Shown here: piece by piece, positions 25,517 through 34,891 of the stretch
Position numbering within the stretch: the stretch's first letter is position 1
Layout: each line of letters begins with the position of its first letter
Assembly: GCF_900103665.1 (NCBI RefSeq)
Contig: NZ_FNGY01000005.1
Coordinates: 466,641-530,640, forward strand
Length of the DNA stretch: 64,000 nt
Source: Pedobacter steynii
Lineage (GTDB): Bacteria > Bacteroidota > Bacteroidia > Sphingobacteriales > Sphingobacteriaceae
Direction: 5' to 3'
Position numbers and translations under genes: made by a program
The notes under the pieces: generated by a model
The model's database searches: none
What the model saw: the letters and a program-made list of their open reading frames with translations, nothing else
Told to the model about the DNA's origin: nothing

Positions 25517-25532
25517 GGCGTTGAATAACGCC
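25517..25532. promoter_or_regulatory. candidate operator of the TetR gene
   Basis: Perfect inverted repeat GGCGTT-GAAT-AACGCC, 16 bases before the ATG of the TetR-type regulator. TetR proteins bind palindromes of about this size and often repress their own gene; the link is inferred from position. Confidence 0.45.
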
Positions 25533-25548
25533 TCTCCTGGATAATAAA

Positions 25549-26265
25549 ATGGACCTTTCAAGAATTCCCCCTGTTGATATGGCTGAAAATGTAATTGAAA
25601 AACCAATAAAAAACCGTCTGCTGACGGAACGTAGACTTATTGATGCCGTAGGATCGATCATCAGAACTCAGGGATATACCGGGCTGGGTGTAAATGCGAT
25701 TGCAAAAGAAGCAAAGGTGAACAAGAAATTGATCTACCGGTATTTTGACAATGTAGAGCGTCTGATTGAAACGTATGTGATTGAAAAAGATTACTGGCTG
25801 TCATTTAACAATAAGATCCTTAGTCAGATAGATCTTAAGGACAAAAAAAACAGCATTATCGACAACTACGTTTCCATCCTGGAAAAGCAATTTGAATTCT
25901 TCTGGAATGAGGATGAGATGCAGAAGATCATTTTATGGGAAATTTCCGAAAGTACGGAGCTGCTGGATAGTGTTTGTAAGGTGCGGGAAGAGTATGGGAA
26001 CGCACTCCTGGCCCTATCAGATTCTTACTTTAAGAATTCTGCAGTGAGTATGCGTGGCGTTTCTGCTTTGCTGGTTTGCGGAATTTATTACGTAGTCCTT
26101 CATGCAAAGAAAAACGAAAGCACGATTTGTGGTCTGGATATCAATACAGAAGAAGGCAGGGCCGAAATTCAAAAGTCTTTACGCCACATTATAGAATGGG
26201 CTTTTCATGCCGCAAAAACTAAAATTAAACCTAACCGAACTGATCCACCTGATTCTGCAGAATAG
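25549..26265 (+). CDS. TetR/AcrR family transcriptional regulator
   Basis: DNA-binding repressor-type protein, 238 residues. After a polar 20-residue lead comes the TetR N-terminal HTH: RLIDAVGSIIRTQGYTGLGVNAIAKEAKVNKKLIYRYFDNVERLIE (about residues 30-75). The C-terminal ligand domain (about 80-215) resembles no specific subfamily. The ligand and targets are unknown. The 3' end overlaps the convergent truA by 35 bases. A palindrome upstream may be its operator. Confidence 0.88.
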   Translation: MDLSRIPPVDMAENVIEKPIKNRLLTERRLIDAVGSIIRTQGYTGLGVNAIAKEAKVNKKLIYRYFDNVERLIETYVIEKDYWLSFNNKILSQIDLKDKKNSIIDNYVSILEKQFEFFWNEDEMQKIILWEISESTELLDSVCKVREEYGNALLALSDSYFKNSAVSMRGVSALLVCGIYYVVLHAKKNESTICGLDINTEEGRAEIQKSLRHIIEWAFHAAKTKIKPNRTDPPDSAE

Positions 26266-27031
26266 CGGAAAATTCTGTTCTCGGCGGCAGGTTCAGGTAA
26301 GGATAGGTCACTTTTGATAAGTATAATCCCTGTGGATGGGCAGGTGTGATCAGCAGGGGCGTTTCTTTGCTGATCAGGTAATGCTCAAACTGATCTACGC
26401 TTAATTCTCCTTTTCCTATTTTCAGCAATTGTCCCATGATGATCCGGATCATTTTACTCAGAAAGCGGTTCGAAGAAATCTGGAACCGCAGGCGGTCTCC
26501 GGAACGGTCCACTGTCAGGCCTGCAGACATTACGTTACAGATCGTATGTTCGTATTTATCAGGACTGGTACAAAAAGGTCGGTAATCTTTGTATTGTGGC
26601 AATAGGGCCGCTGCCTGCTGCATTTTGTCAATGTGCAGGTCTTTTAGCAGGTACAAAGCACTCAATCCGTTTAGGAAGGGACTTTTATAGGTATGGATAA
26701 AGTAGTCGTAGCAGCGCTGTACGGCGTCAAAGCGGGCATGCTGCATGCCAGACATAGGAATGATGTCAAAAATGGCGATGCTTCCGGGTAAGAGCTTATT
26801 TAGCCTGAAAACAAGGTCGAAGTCCCAGGGTTGTTCAATGTCCATGTGGAAGAAGAACTGGCTGGCGTGTACATGCGCATCCGTTCTGCCACAGCCATTG
26901 ATGAAAACCGGAGTTTTCAGCACCTGGGTTAGGGCCTGTTCCAATACCCCCTGAACATTCAGAATCCCGGGTTGTTTTTGCCATCCATTAAAATGAAGGC
27001 CATGATAGCCAATATGTACGAAATACCTCAA
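26231..27031 (-). CDS. truA: tRNA pseudouridine(38-40) synthase TruA
   Basis: Converts uridines 38-40 of the tRNA anticodon arm to pseudouridine; cytoplasmic. The catalytic Asp51 is seen in CGRTDAHVHA, with RRTE-like and RFQISSNRFLSKMIRIIMGQLL motifs. The 266 residues are normal. The start is a TTG (MRYFVHIGYHG), which fits where TruA proteins begin. It lies 4 bases after the hexosaminidase stop, so it is read from the same mRNA, and its end overlaps the TetR gene convergently. Confidence 0.95.
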   Translation of the reverse strand: MRYFVHIGYHGLHFNGWQKQPGILNVQGVLEQALTQVLKTPVFINGCGRTDAHVHASQFFFHMDIEQPWDFDLVFRLNKLLPGSIAIFDIIPMSGMQHARFDAVQRCYDYFIHTYKSPFLNGLSALYLLKDLHIDKMQQAAALLPQYKDYRPFCTSPDKYEHTICNVMSAGLTVDRSGDRLRFQISSNRFLSKMIRIIMGQLLKIGKGELSVDQFEHYLISKETPLLITPAHPQGLYLSKVTYPYLNLPPRTEFSAILQNQVDQFG

Positions 27032-27035
27032 TGTC

Positions 27036-29000
27036 CTATTTTCTTGCTCTCTTGTTTAACTCATCTATTGGCATGTTCAGCATTCTTCCTACAGGTTGTT
27101 TTCCCTTGTAAGTGATCACTCTTAACATTCCAGCATCTTTTGGTACGGTTAGTTTCTCGGTATACTTCGGATAAAATCGATCCGGGAAGGAATTGTCGAA
27201 ACTGTAATAGATGTCCAGTCCTTCTACCTCTGTGCTCAATTCAACCAGTAGCTGGCGATCTGCAGATCTGCTGGCCTTAAATATCGGATCGTATACACTT
27301 GGGGCATACTTGGTTTCTGCAATGTCCAGTCTTTTGAAATGCTGTTCTACTCTCCCAAAGAAATTATTCCAGTTTTTCTTTTCCCTCGGCGACCATACGG
27401 ATTCGGCAATCGCCATCCCCCTTGGCCAGGTCATGTACTCTGCCTGTCTGATGTTGTATACCTGCTCTGTCCATAAATTCGCTTGTCCGCCTTTGATGTA
27501 TTTGGGGTCTACGCCTGCCGGAACAGGATCAAACTCATAGGACTTACTCAAGCGCAACGAGGCATAAACTTTAGGTTCGGTAATGACATCAGCCTGCATG
27601 TAATCAAAATAGGCATAGGTCGTAGGGCTCATCACGACATCATGTTTCTTCAGCGCCGCTTCGGTACCATATTTCATGCCTCTCCAGCTCATCACGGCAG
27701 CACTTGGCGACATGTCGCCATCCAGGATCTCATCCCAGCCCATGAATTTTTTGCCTTTTGATTCTACGATCCCCTGCACCCGTTTTTCAAAATATCCCTG
27801 AACCTGGTGCATGTTTTTTAAACCTTCTTTTTGCATCAGGGACTTAATGGCATCACTTTTCTCCCAGAAGTTGAAGGGAGCTTCATCACCGCCCATATGC
27901 AGGTATTCGAAAGGGAAAAGTGCGGCTACCTGTGTAATTACGCTATCTAAAAAACTATATACTTTTTCGTTGGCCGGACAGAGGGTATTGTCTACCAAGG
28001 CTGTTGGAGGTGCTCCCCTGGACCAGTCCATAATTCTTTCTCCCGAACGAACGCGATAGTTTTCCGCACCGGGTGTACAGGACAGTTCCGGATAGGATGC
28101 AATAGCGGCAAGGCTATGTCCGGGAACATCAATCTCGGGCAGGATGTTTACAAACCTTTCCTGTGCATATTGTACGAGTTCTTTGATGTCTTCCTGAGTA
28201 TAAAATCCACCGTAGTTACGTGGTTCATCGGCTCCCGGTACACTGAAATTGCCGAATTCTCCGGTTTTTTTAACACTCCAGGCACCAACCTCAGTCAGCT
28301 TTGGAAAACCTTTGATCTCTATTCTCCAGCCTTCATCATCTGTAAGGTGTAAATGAAGAACATTGTATTTATAGCGAACCATCGCATTGATGTATTGTTT
28401 GACTTCTTCTTTTGTAAAGAAATGACGGGCAACATCAAACATTAAACCTCTCCAGCCTACACGGGGGTAGTCGGTGATGTCTACGCAAGGACTTTTCCAG
28501 TCCATATCTTCTACCAGTTCTTTGCCTTCTATCTCTTTCGGAAATAACTGGATAAGGCTTTGTGCGCCATAATATAAGCCTGCTGGTTTATTTGCTTTGA
28601 TGACAATGTGATTGCTGGTTACCGACAGCTGATAGCCCTCATTTCCTAAAACAGGATTTGCCTTGTCGTTTAATACAAGTTTGATCGTTGGCGTAACACC
28701 GGCAGTAGTACTGACTACTGAAACGTAACTCCCTGTAGGAATGGAAAATCTTTCCTGTAGAAACGCAATCACCTGTTTCAGTTCCGGATTTCCGGGCGAC
28801 TGGATCGTAACATTGGCAGGTAAAACGAAATGACCTTCGTTTTTAACTACAGAAACGGGCTCAGGGATGATGGCGATTTCAGAGGGGATATTGGTTCCGG
28901 CAGCTGCTTCGGCCGGATTACCGGATTCAGGAGCGATCGCCTGTGCAAAAGTAAACGTGCTCATCAGGCAGCAGGATAAAAACAGGAAGAATCTTTTCAT
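27036..29000 (-). CDS. exported beta-N-acetylhexosaminidase (GH20)
   Basis: Removes terminal N-acetylhexosamine from glycans or peptidoglycan-derived sugars; periplasmic. Signal peptide (MKRFFLFLSCCLMSTFTFAQ), then a GH20 N-terminal domain (GLYYGAQSLIQLFP) and the catalytic TIM barrel from about residue 180 (RVGWRGLMFDVARHFF, HLHLTDDEGWRIEIK). The catalytic Asp-Glu pair is D372-E373 in HMGGDEAPF. A small C-terminal beta domain follows from about 590. The 654 residues are typical. It is upstream of truA in one unit. Confidence 0.94.
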   Translation of the reverse strand: MKRFFLFLSCCLMSTFTFAQAIAPESGNPAEAAAGTNIPSEIAIIPEPVSVVKNEGHFVLPANVTIQSPGNPELKQVIAFLQERFSIPTGSYVSVVSTTAGVTPTIKLVLNDKANPVLGNEGYQLSVTSNHIVIKANKPAGLYYGAQSLIQLFPKEIEGKELVEDMDWKSPCVDITDYPRVGWRGLMFDVARHFFTKEEVKQYINAMVRYKYNVLHLHLTDDEGWRIEIKGFPKLTEVGAWSVKKTGEFGNFSVPGADEPRNYGGFYTQEDIKELVQYAQERFVNILPEIDVPGHSLAAIASYPELSCTPGAENYRVRSGERIMDWSRGAPPTALVDNTLCPANEKVYSFLDSVITQVAALFPFEYLHMGGDEAPFNFWEKSDAIKSLMQKEGLKNMHQVQGYFEKRVQGIVESKGKKFMGWDEILDGDMSPSAAVMSWRGMKYGTEAALKKHDVVMSPTTYAYFDYMQADVITEPKVYASLRLSKSYEFDPVPAGVDPKYIKGGQANLWTEQVYNIRQAEYMTWPRGMAIAESVWSPREKKNWNNFFGRVEQHFKRLDIAETKYAPSVYDPIFKASRSADRQLLVELSTEVEGLDIYYSFDNSFPDRFYPKYTEKLTVPKDAGMLRVITYKGKQPVGRMLNMPIDELNKRARK

Positions 29001-29069
29001 AGAACTGGCTAACAGTGTATTTCGAATTTTATAAACGGGCGCAATTTATCAATAAAAAGACAAATAATC

Positions 29070-30491
29070 TTATTTAAGCGCATCCAGCACCTTGAATAAC
29101 TTCCTGCTGATGCCTGATCCTGAATAATTATTGATGTTAATCACGATGATGTATTTGTTGCCGGATTTGTCGGTATAATATCCCGCATAAGCAGAAACAT
29201 CGTTGATGCTGCCACTTTTTAGCTTCATGCCGTTGTTTTCCGGAAGCGATTTTAAATAGTCAGGAAACCATTCTTCTTTTTGTGATTGAAAGAGGACACT
29301 GGCCATAGCTGTTGCGGTTACCCTGGTTGCAGGAGAGAGGCCGCTGCCATCCATAATGTTCAATGCGCCTTTGTCCAGACCTTTGCCTACCCAGAAGTTG
29401 ACCTCGGCCTGTGCCCCGTTTTTTGTGGTGGGTAGTTTCCCGGATTTCCAGGCAATGGTCCTGAGCAGGTGCTCTCCGTAGAGATTGATGCTCTTTTTGT
29501 TAAACCAATAGACCATCTCGCTTAAAGCAGGAGAGGAGATCGTGAGCAACTTCTGACTAACAACGGGTAAAGCTTGTTGATCAACCGCCAATAGTCTTGC
29601 TGTAGTTACTCCTGATTGTGTGCTGATCCCGATTCTTTTCAGGGTGTCCTGTAAACGGAAAGCCGCATCAAATGCAGGATCAGGCAGGGCTGCGGAAACA
29701 CCGGATTTAGAAATTCCCAGGGCCCAGGTGCCACGCAGGTAAGCGGTATTGCTGTAAGGCGGAAGGTAAGCATAAACATTGTCTCCGGTTCCTTCAGAAC
29801 CAGCTTTCAGTTCATTTACGATTTTAAGGTAGGGCATTTCAGGAACAACTTTCAGCACAGAGACCTCATTTTCTGCTGATCTGCTGGCTTTAAGATGGAT
29901 GTCAAACTGATTTTCACGCCAGCTAAGGGCTGAAGGGCCTGCACCATAATAATTCCCGATGTCTTGCCAGATCCAGCCGTCAGGCGTACTCTGACTGCCC
30001 CAAAGGCTATCATCACCAATGATTCTGCCTTCTATTTTCTTTATTCCTGCGGCCTGAATGGATTTTAGCCATTGATCAAGTATGCGGGCTTCTTTACTGC
30101 TTTCGTACCTCCAGGAGCCGAGGGTAGGATCACCACCACCAATGATCAGCAGGTCGCCTTTTAAAGTTCCGTCTGCAGTAATATTTCCACTATAAGCGAG
30201 TGTAGTCTGGTATTGAAAATCTTTGCCAAGTATGCTGAATGCTGTGGCAGAAGTAATGGTCTTTAAAGTTGATGCAGTAGCCAGTCCGAGATTTTCATTC
30301 CTGCCGAAAATGGTTTTTCCGGTGTTTGCATCGAGCACACATAAGGCTACGATCCCATACTTTGCCTGAGGATCTGCAATCAAGGTATTGTAGGCCTGTT
30401 CCAGCTTTTGTACCGGATTTTGGCTTTGGGCGGATACATACTGCTGAATCAACAGAAAGAATAACAGGAACAGTTTTTTTGCAGTACTCAT
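29070..30491 (-). CDS. dacB: D-alanyl-D-alanine carboxypeptidase/endopeptidase (PBP4 type)
   Basis: Peptidoglycan peptidase of the S13 family, acting in the periplasm on D-Ala-D-Ala and on cross-links. Signal peptide MSTAKKLFLLFFLLIQQYVSAQ. The penicillin-binding motifs are present: STLK (about residues 74-77), SGLS in MDGSGLSPATR (SxN position), and KSGSI (KTG-like). Length is 473 residues from the ATG at 30491; the upstream extension of 23 codons runs into the asd terminator and is unlikely. Single-gene unit. Confidence 0.9.
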   Translation of the reverse strand: MSTAKKLFLLFFLLIQQYVSAQSQNPVQKLEQAYNTLIADPQAKYGIVALCVLDANTGKTIFGRNENLGLATASTLKTITSATAFSILGKDFQYQTTLAYSGNITADGTLKGDLLIIGGGDPTLGSWRYESSKEARILDQWLKSIQAAGIKKIEGRIIGDDSLWGSQSTPDGWIWQDIGNYYGAGPSALSWRENQFDIHLKASRSAENEVSVLKVVPEMPYLKIVNELKAGSEGTGDNVYAYLPPYSNTAYLRGTWALGISKSGVSAALPDPAFDAAFRLQDTLKRIGISTQSGVTTARLLAVDQQALPVVSQKLLTISSPALSEMVYWFNKKSINLYGEHLLRTIAWKSGKLPTTKNGAQAEVNFWVGKGLDKGALNIMDGSGLSPATRVTATAMASVLFQSQKEEWFPDYLKSLPENNGMKLKSGSINDVSAYAGYYTDKSGNKYIIVININNYSGSGISRKLFKVLDALK

Positions 30492-30513
30492 CGAAATAGC
30501 TTTGGATATGAAC

Positions 30514-30562
30514 GAAAAAAGTGATGTACGGATTGCCTTGACCAGCTTTCCATACATCACTT
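30514..30562 (-). terminator. terminator of asd
   Basis: On the minus strand a 9-bp stem AGTGATGTA/TACATCACT with a 24-base loop that can pair further (GGA/TCC) is followed by six Ts. It starts 19 bases after the asd stop. Confidence 0.75.
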
Positions 30563-30580
30563 TGTAATTTTATTTAAAGA

Positions 30581-31570
30581 TTAAACCAATCCTTTTTTTA
30601 CCAGGAATTCAGCGATCTGAACTGCATTCGTTGCTGCACCTTTACGCAGGTTGTCTGCAACGATCCACATGTTTACTGAATTTGGCATAGATTCATCACG
30701 TCTGATCCTTCCAACAAATACCTCATCTTTTTCATGAGCATCTTTTGGCATTGGGTATTTCAGGTTGGCAATATCATCTACTACAATGATTCCTTCTGTT
30801 TTCTCGAGCAATGCTCTTAGTTCAGCCAGATCAAAATCATTTTCAAACTCAATGTTTACAGATTCTGAGTGACCACCCATTACCGGAATACGTACCGTAG
30901 TTGCGGTTAAGCGAATACTGTCGTCACTCATGATTTTGCGGGTCTCATTAATCATTTTCATTTCCTCTTTTGTGTATCCGTTTTCTACGAAAACATCAAT
31001 CTGAGGAATCACATTTAAGTCGATCGGGTAAGCATAAGCCATAGGGCCGTCGATACCTTTACGCTCGTTCATCATTTGCTCTACTGCCTTTACTCCGGTT
31101 CCGGTTACAGACTGGTAAGTAGAAACAACAACACGTTTGATCTTATATTTATCATGTAATGGCTTTAAAGCCACTACCATTTGGATGGTCGAACAGTTTG
31201 GGTTTGCAATGATCTTATCATCAATAGATAATTCATGGGCATTTACTTCAGGAACAACAAGCTTCTTCGAAGGGTCCATGCGCCATGCAGATGAATTGTC
31301 AATCACGGTAGTGCCTGCCTCAGCGAAACGTGGTGCATGCTCTAAAGAGGTGTTTCCACCAGCAGAGAATAATGCAATATCAGGTCTCATTGAAATTGCA
31401 GTATCCATGCTTACAATCGCGTACTTCTTACCCTTAAAAGTGATTTCCTTACCAACACTTTTTTCGGATGCAACCGGAATTAACTCGGTTAACGGGAAGT
31501 TACGCTCTTCTAACACTTTTAACATTACGGTACCTACCAGACCGGTGGCGCCTACAACTGCAATTTTCAT
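30581..31570 (-). CDS. asd: aspartate-semialdehyde dehydrogenase
   Basis: NADPH-dependent reduction of aspartyl phosphate to aspartate semialdehyde, on the path to lysine, diaminopimelate, threonine and methionine; cytoplasmic. Seen: the Rossmann motif VGATGLVGTVML, DNSSAWRMD, the catalytic Cys126 in NPNCSTIQ, and the conserved His in GGHSESVNIEF. The 329 residues are normal. The leader is AT-rich and contains a 7-bp inverted repeat (31651-31667). It is a single-gene unit with its own terminator. Confidence 0.97.
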   Translation of the reverse strand: MKIAVVGATGLVGTVMLKVLEERNFPLTELIPVASEKSVGKEITFKGKKYAIVSMDTAISMRPDIALFSAGGNTSLEHAPRFAEAGTTVIDNSSAWRMDPSKKLVVPEVNAHELSIDDKIIANPNCSTIQMVVALKPLHDKYKIKRVVVSTYQSVTGTGVKAVEQMMNERKGIDGPMAYAYPIDLNVIPQIDVFVENGYTKEEMKMINETRKIMSDDSIRLTATTVRIPVMGGHSESVNIEFENDFDLAELRALLEKTEGIIVVDDIANLKYPMPKDAHEKDEVFVGRIRRDESMPNSVNMWIVADNLRKGAATNAVQIAEFLVKKGLV

Positions 31571-31650
31571 TTTTTTAAATGGTTTTTTTAATCGTTTTTA
31601 TTAATTTATATAGTATTCAGTTTTTATAATAAGTTCTTTATTCTCAATGG

Positions 31651-31667
31651 TCTGAGTAAGACTCAGA
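31651..31667. promoter_or_regulatory. 17-bp inverted repeat upstream of asd
   Basis: TCTGAGT-AAG-ACTCAGA, a perfect palindrome 81 bases upstream of the asd ATG. It could be an operator or a small RNA hairpin. The remaining 31571-31798 sequence is AT-rich, with no recognised gene. Confidence 0.35.
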
Positions 31668-31798
31668 TTTTTCAAATATGGTGATTTTTTTACGCTTTTT
31701 ATTCCCCGGGAACTTAAAACTTGCATTTTGATTTGTTTTTGACAGGTGATCCTTACCGGTTTATGTAAAATAAAAGTCCAAATGTGAATTTCCGGATA

Positions 31799-31832
31799 CA
31801 AAAAAGGGAAGTGGCTTTATAAACCACTTCCC
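31799..31832 (-). terminator. terminator of the glycoside-oxidation operon
   Basis: Stem GGGAAGTGG/CCACTTCCC with a TTTATAAA-type loop, followed on the minus strand by TTTTTT. It lies 24 bases past the stop of the last operon gene. Confidence 0.9.
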
Positions 31833-31855
31833 TTGATACTTTAAGATCTTTATTC

Positions 31856-32728
31856 TTAAATCAAATCGTGATTTACATGGTCGAAGCTTTTCTTAATGCT
31901 GACAAAAGGATCCATGGAGAAGTTTTCCTGCTCTACGATCGCATGTTTCAGCCCTGCCTGCTTGGCATGTTTAAAAATAGATTTAAAGTCGATGCTTCCG
32001 CTACCTACTTCCGTATTGATGGAAGGTTTTGCTTTGTCCATGTCCTTCACATGCCACATAGGGAAACGTCCCGGATATTTGTTGAATAAAGCTACAGGAT
32101 CATTTCCTGATCTCACTACCCAGTATAAGTCCATTTCAAACTTCACGAGGTCTTTATCCGTTTCCTGAAGCATCACTTCATATCCGGTTCCACCATCATA
32201 TTTTTTGAATTCAAAATCATGGTTGTGGTAAGCAAGCGTTAATCCTGATTTTTTACATATTTCAGCAGCTTCGTTTAAGCGGGCTGCTACTTTTTTATAA
32301 TCATCAAGGCTGGATCTCAGGTCTTCGCCTAACCACGGTACGGTCAGGTAAGACATGCCGATGCCTTTTGCACCTTCGATATTGATTTTTAAATCGTCCT
32401 GGTTGCCATCTTTAATGAAGGCATCTAAACCAAAATGCCCGCTGGGCGCTTTTAATCCGTTTGCTTTCAGAAGATTTTTGAATGCTTTTGGATCTAATCC
32501 CCAGTAACCACCTTTTGCAGAATAACCATAGGTTTCCACTTCTTTATAGCCTGCTTTGGCCACTTTCTCAATTACTCCTTTAACATCTTTCCCAATCACA
32601 TCACGTAAGGTGTACAATTGAAGGCCAACGGGTTTTCCTTTTGCTGCTGCAAAAGCAAACGAAGGGAGTACAATCGCACCTGCTGCGGCAATCCCTACAT
32701 TTTTTATAAATGTTCTTCTTGAATTCAT
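31856..32728 (-). CDS. Tat-exported sugar isomerase/epimerase-like TIM-barrel protein
   Basis: Xylose-isomerase-like TIM barrel (AP endonuclease 2 fold, PF01261), 290 residues. The N-terminus MNSRRTFIKNVGIAAAGAIV carries a Tat signal (SRRTF), so it works in the periplasm, folded and metal-loaded. Metal-ligand candidates: the Glu in GYKEVETYGY, the His in LAYHNHDFEF, the Asp in KFEMDLYWV, the His in PMWHVKDMD and the Glu in AIVEQENF. In 3-keto-glycoside loci such proteins act as isomerases, hydratases or lyases; the exact reaction is unknown. Last gene of the ten-gene operon. Confidence 0.85.
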   Translation of the reverse strand: MNSRRTFIKNVGIAAAGAIVLPSFAFAAAKGKPVGLQLYTLRDVIGKDVKGVIEKVAKAGYKEVETYGYSAKGGYWGLDPKAFKNLLKANGLKAPSGHFGLDAFIKDGNQDDLKINIEGAKGIGMSYLTVPWLGEDLRSSLDDYKKVAARLNEAAEICKKSGLTLAYHNHDFEFKKYDGGTGYEVMLQETDKDLVKFEMDLYWVVRSGNDPVALFNKYPGRFPMWHVKDMDKAKPSINTEVGSGSIDFKSIFKHAKQAGLKHAIVEQENFSMDPFVSIKKSFDHVNHDLI

Positions 32729-32738
32729 AGCTTTTAAT

Positions 32739-33620
32739 TTATACGTCACAAATATTTACTGCATCTCTCAGTGATTTGAGCTTATCCTTGTATCGCGGAA
32801 TAAATTCCTGTGCGAGGTAACCCTTAAAGCCTGTCGCAAGGATGGCTTTAATAATTGCCGGATAAAATAACTCCTGAGTATCGTCTATCTCGTTTCTTCC
32901 GGGTACTCCGGCAGTATGGTAATGTGAAATGTACTGATGGTATTTGTTGATATTGGCAATCACATTGCCCTCATCAATCTGCATGTGGTAAATGTCGTAC
33001 AACAGTTTAAAGTTCTCTGAGCCTAGTCTTTTGGCCAGTTCAGCGCCCCATGCAGTGGTATCGCACTGATAATCTTTATGGTCAACTTTGCTGTTTAACA
33101 ACTCCATCACCAATACTACATTGTGTTTCTCGGCAATACCGATCACTTGTTTTAACCCTTCCACGCAGTTATTCCATCCGGTTTCGTCATCTTTCCCACG
33201 ACGATTTCCGCTAAAACAGATCAGCTGTGTGTATCCGGCTTCAGCAACCTTAGGGATCATCTCTGAATAGTTTTTGATCAGGGTAGCGTGAAATTTAGGG
33301 TCATTCCAGCCGTCCACAAGGTTGATTTCTGCGCCGTTACACATCGAAGAATACAAACCATGTTTCTTCAGGATATGCCAGTCTGCAGGGCCTACCAGGT
33401 CGATTGCTTTCAATCCTATTTTTTTGGCTTCTATACATAAAGCCTCTAATTCCATTCCGCCGAAACACCATCGGCAAACAGAGTGATTTACATTTCCTTT
33501 CAATGCCGTTGATTTATAGGGTTCCAATGCAAAGGAGGGTAAGGCTGCGGATACGCCCAATGCGGCAGTTCCGGCAACTATACTTTTCAGTGCAGTTCTC
33601 CTGCTTAGTTCTTCGCTCAT
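32739..33620 (-). CDS. Tat-exported hydroxypyruvate-isomerase-like TIM-barrel protein
   Basis: TIM-barrel protein of 293 residues related to hydroxypyruvate isomerase (Hyi). A Tat signal is seen (SRRTALKSIVAGTAALGVSAAL). Metal-site candidates include the Glu in VLVMELLNSK, the Asp in KLLYDIYHMQ, the His in YISHYHTAGVPGRNE and the Glu in LAQEFIP. The N-terminal HSVCRWCFGGMELE is typical of this clade. Its gene shares one base with the upstream permease gene end (33620), indicating tight coupling. It is probably a periplasmic isomerase for a keto-sugar intermediate (inferred). Confidence 0.82.
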   Translation of the reverse strand: MSEELSRRTALKSIVAGTAALGVSAALPSFALEPYKSTALKGNVNHSVCRWCFGGMELEALCIEAKKIGLKAIDLVGPADWHILKKHGLYSSMCNGAEINLVDGWNDPKFHATLIKNYSEMIPKVAEAGYTQLICFSGNRRGKDDETGWNNCVEGLKQVIGIAEKHNVVLVMELLNSKVDHKDYQCDTTAWGAELAKRLGSENFKLLYDIYHMQIDEGNVIANINKYHQYISHYHTAGVPGRNEIDDTQELFYPAIIKAILATGFKGYLAQEFIPRYKDKLKSLRDAVNICDV

Positions 33621-34858
33621 TATGAATTGATTTGGGCTTCCACTTTCTTTTTATCGGTAAAGAAGAGTGCAAATAATACAAATACAACTAAAGCAATACC
33701 GGAAGGAATGATCCAAACCATTTTCCAGTCGAAGGAACCATCGGCAAGTTTGTAGGTATCGGTGATCCATCCTGCAACCATAAACCCAATTAACATCCCT
33801 ACACCATAGGTAGCCAGGGTAATCAAACCCTGGGCTGAACTTTTATATTTCTCTCCCGCAGCAGAGTTGGTATAGATCTGTCCGGATACAAAGAAGAAGT
33901 CATAACAAATTCCATGAAGTGCAATACCCAGGATGAGCATGAAACTTAATTCACTGGCATTTCCATAGGCAAACAGTGCATAACGTACTGCCCAGGCTAG
34001 CATACCTACTAAAATGGTTTTCTTAAAGCCAAATCTTGTAAAGAATACCGGTAGAAGCAACAGGAACAGCACTTCGGAAGCCTGCCCAATGGTCATTTTT
34101 CCGGTAGCGTTTTCCAGTCCGATATTGGTAAGGAAAGGATTGGCATTCTGATAGTAGAAAGCCAAAGGAATACAGATCAGGATAGAAGAAACAAAGAAAA
34201 TGGCAAAGTTTTTATCTTTCAGCAATTTTAAAGCATCTAGTCCTAAAATGTCAGATATTTTCACTTTTTCACCTGCCGCTACTTTAGGCGGTGTTTTTGG
34301 CAAAGCAAAACTGAAAAGTCCCAGTACCAGTGAACCTATGCCAGCCATCAAAAAGGTGTTTTTCAACAGACCTTCGGCCACATTTTCTTTTTGATCCCAG
34401 TGGAAGATATAGCTGATCATTAAACCCGCAGCAATCCATCCGATTGTTCCCCATACCCTGATGGTTGAGAATTCTTTTTCCGGATCTTTCATCTGGTTAA
34501 AAGAAACAGAATTTACCAAAGCAAGCGTTGGCATGAACAGGATCATATAGCCCAGGACATATGGATAAAATACATTGATGTCTGTGGCATTGTACATCTG
34601 ATACATCAGCAGCGCACCAACAAGGTGTAATACGCCGAGAATTTTCTCTGCATTAAAGTAGCGGTCAGCGATCAGTCCAATGATGAAAGGGGCAATGATT
34701 GCTCCCCAGGATTGGGTGGAGAAGACCGATCCTGTCTGGCCTCCGTTAGCACTAAGGTTACTTCCAAGGAAGGTACCCAGTGTCACAAACCATGAGCCCC
34801 AGATAAAGAATTCCAGGAACATCATAGATGACAATTTGATGCGGTTGTTTAGGTTCAT
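33620..34858 (-). CDS. MFS transporter, NupG-like nucleoside:H+ symporter family
   Basis: Twelve-helix inner-membrane transporter of 412 residues. The start (RIKLSSMMFLEFFIWGSWFVTLGTFLG) and QSWGAIIAPFIIGLIADRYFNAEK match the NupG/XapB nucleoside permease family. In oxidative glycoside loci members of this family are thought to import the keto-sugar or its products, so the substrate here is probably not a nucleoside (inference from context). Eighth gene of the operon, 33 bases after the DUF1080 gene. Confidence 0.87.
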   Translation of the reverse strand: MNLNNRIKLSSMMFLEFFIWGSWFVTLGTFLGSNLSANGGQTGSVFSTQSWGAIIAPFIIGLIADRYFNAEKILGVLHLVGALLMYQMYNATDINVFYPYVLGYMILFMPTLALVNSVSFNQMKDPEKEFSTIRVWGTIGWIAAGLMISYIFHWDQKENVAEGLLKNTFLMAGIGSLVLGLFSFALPKTPPKVAAGEKVKISDILGLDALKLLKDKNFAIFFVSSILICIPLAFYYQNANPFLTNIGLENATGKMTIGQASEVLFLLLLPVFFTRFGFKKTILVGMLAWAVRYALFAYGNASELSFMLILGIALHGICYDFFFVSGQIYTNSAAGEKYKSSAQGLITLATYGVGMLIGFMVAGWITDTYKLADGSFDWKMVWIIPSGIALVVFVLFALFFTDKKKVEAQINS

Positions 34859-34891
34859 TTTTGGTTAGTTATATCTCGTTTTGTTTATCAA

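Noticed and set aside
31601..31801. 66-codon minus-strand ORF between asd and the operon terminator
   Set aside because: It opens at a non-ATG codon, overlaps the asd leader with its palindrome, has no recognisable domain, and looks like random AT-rich sequence.
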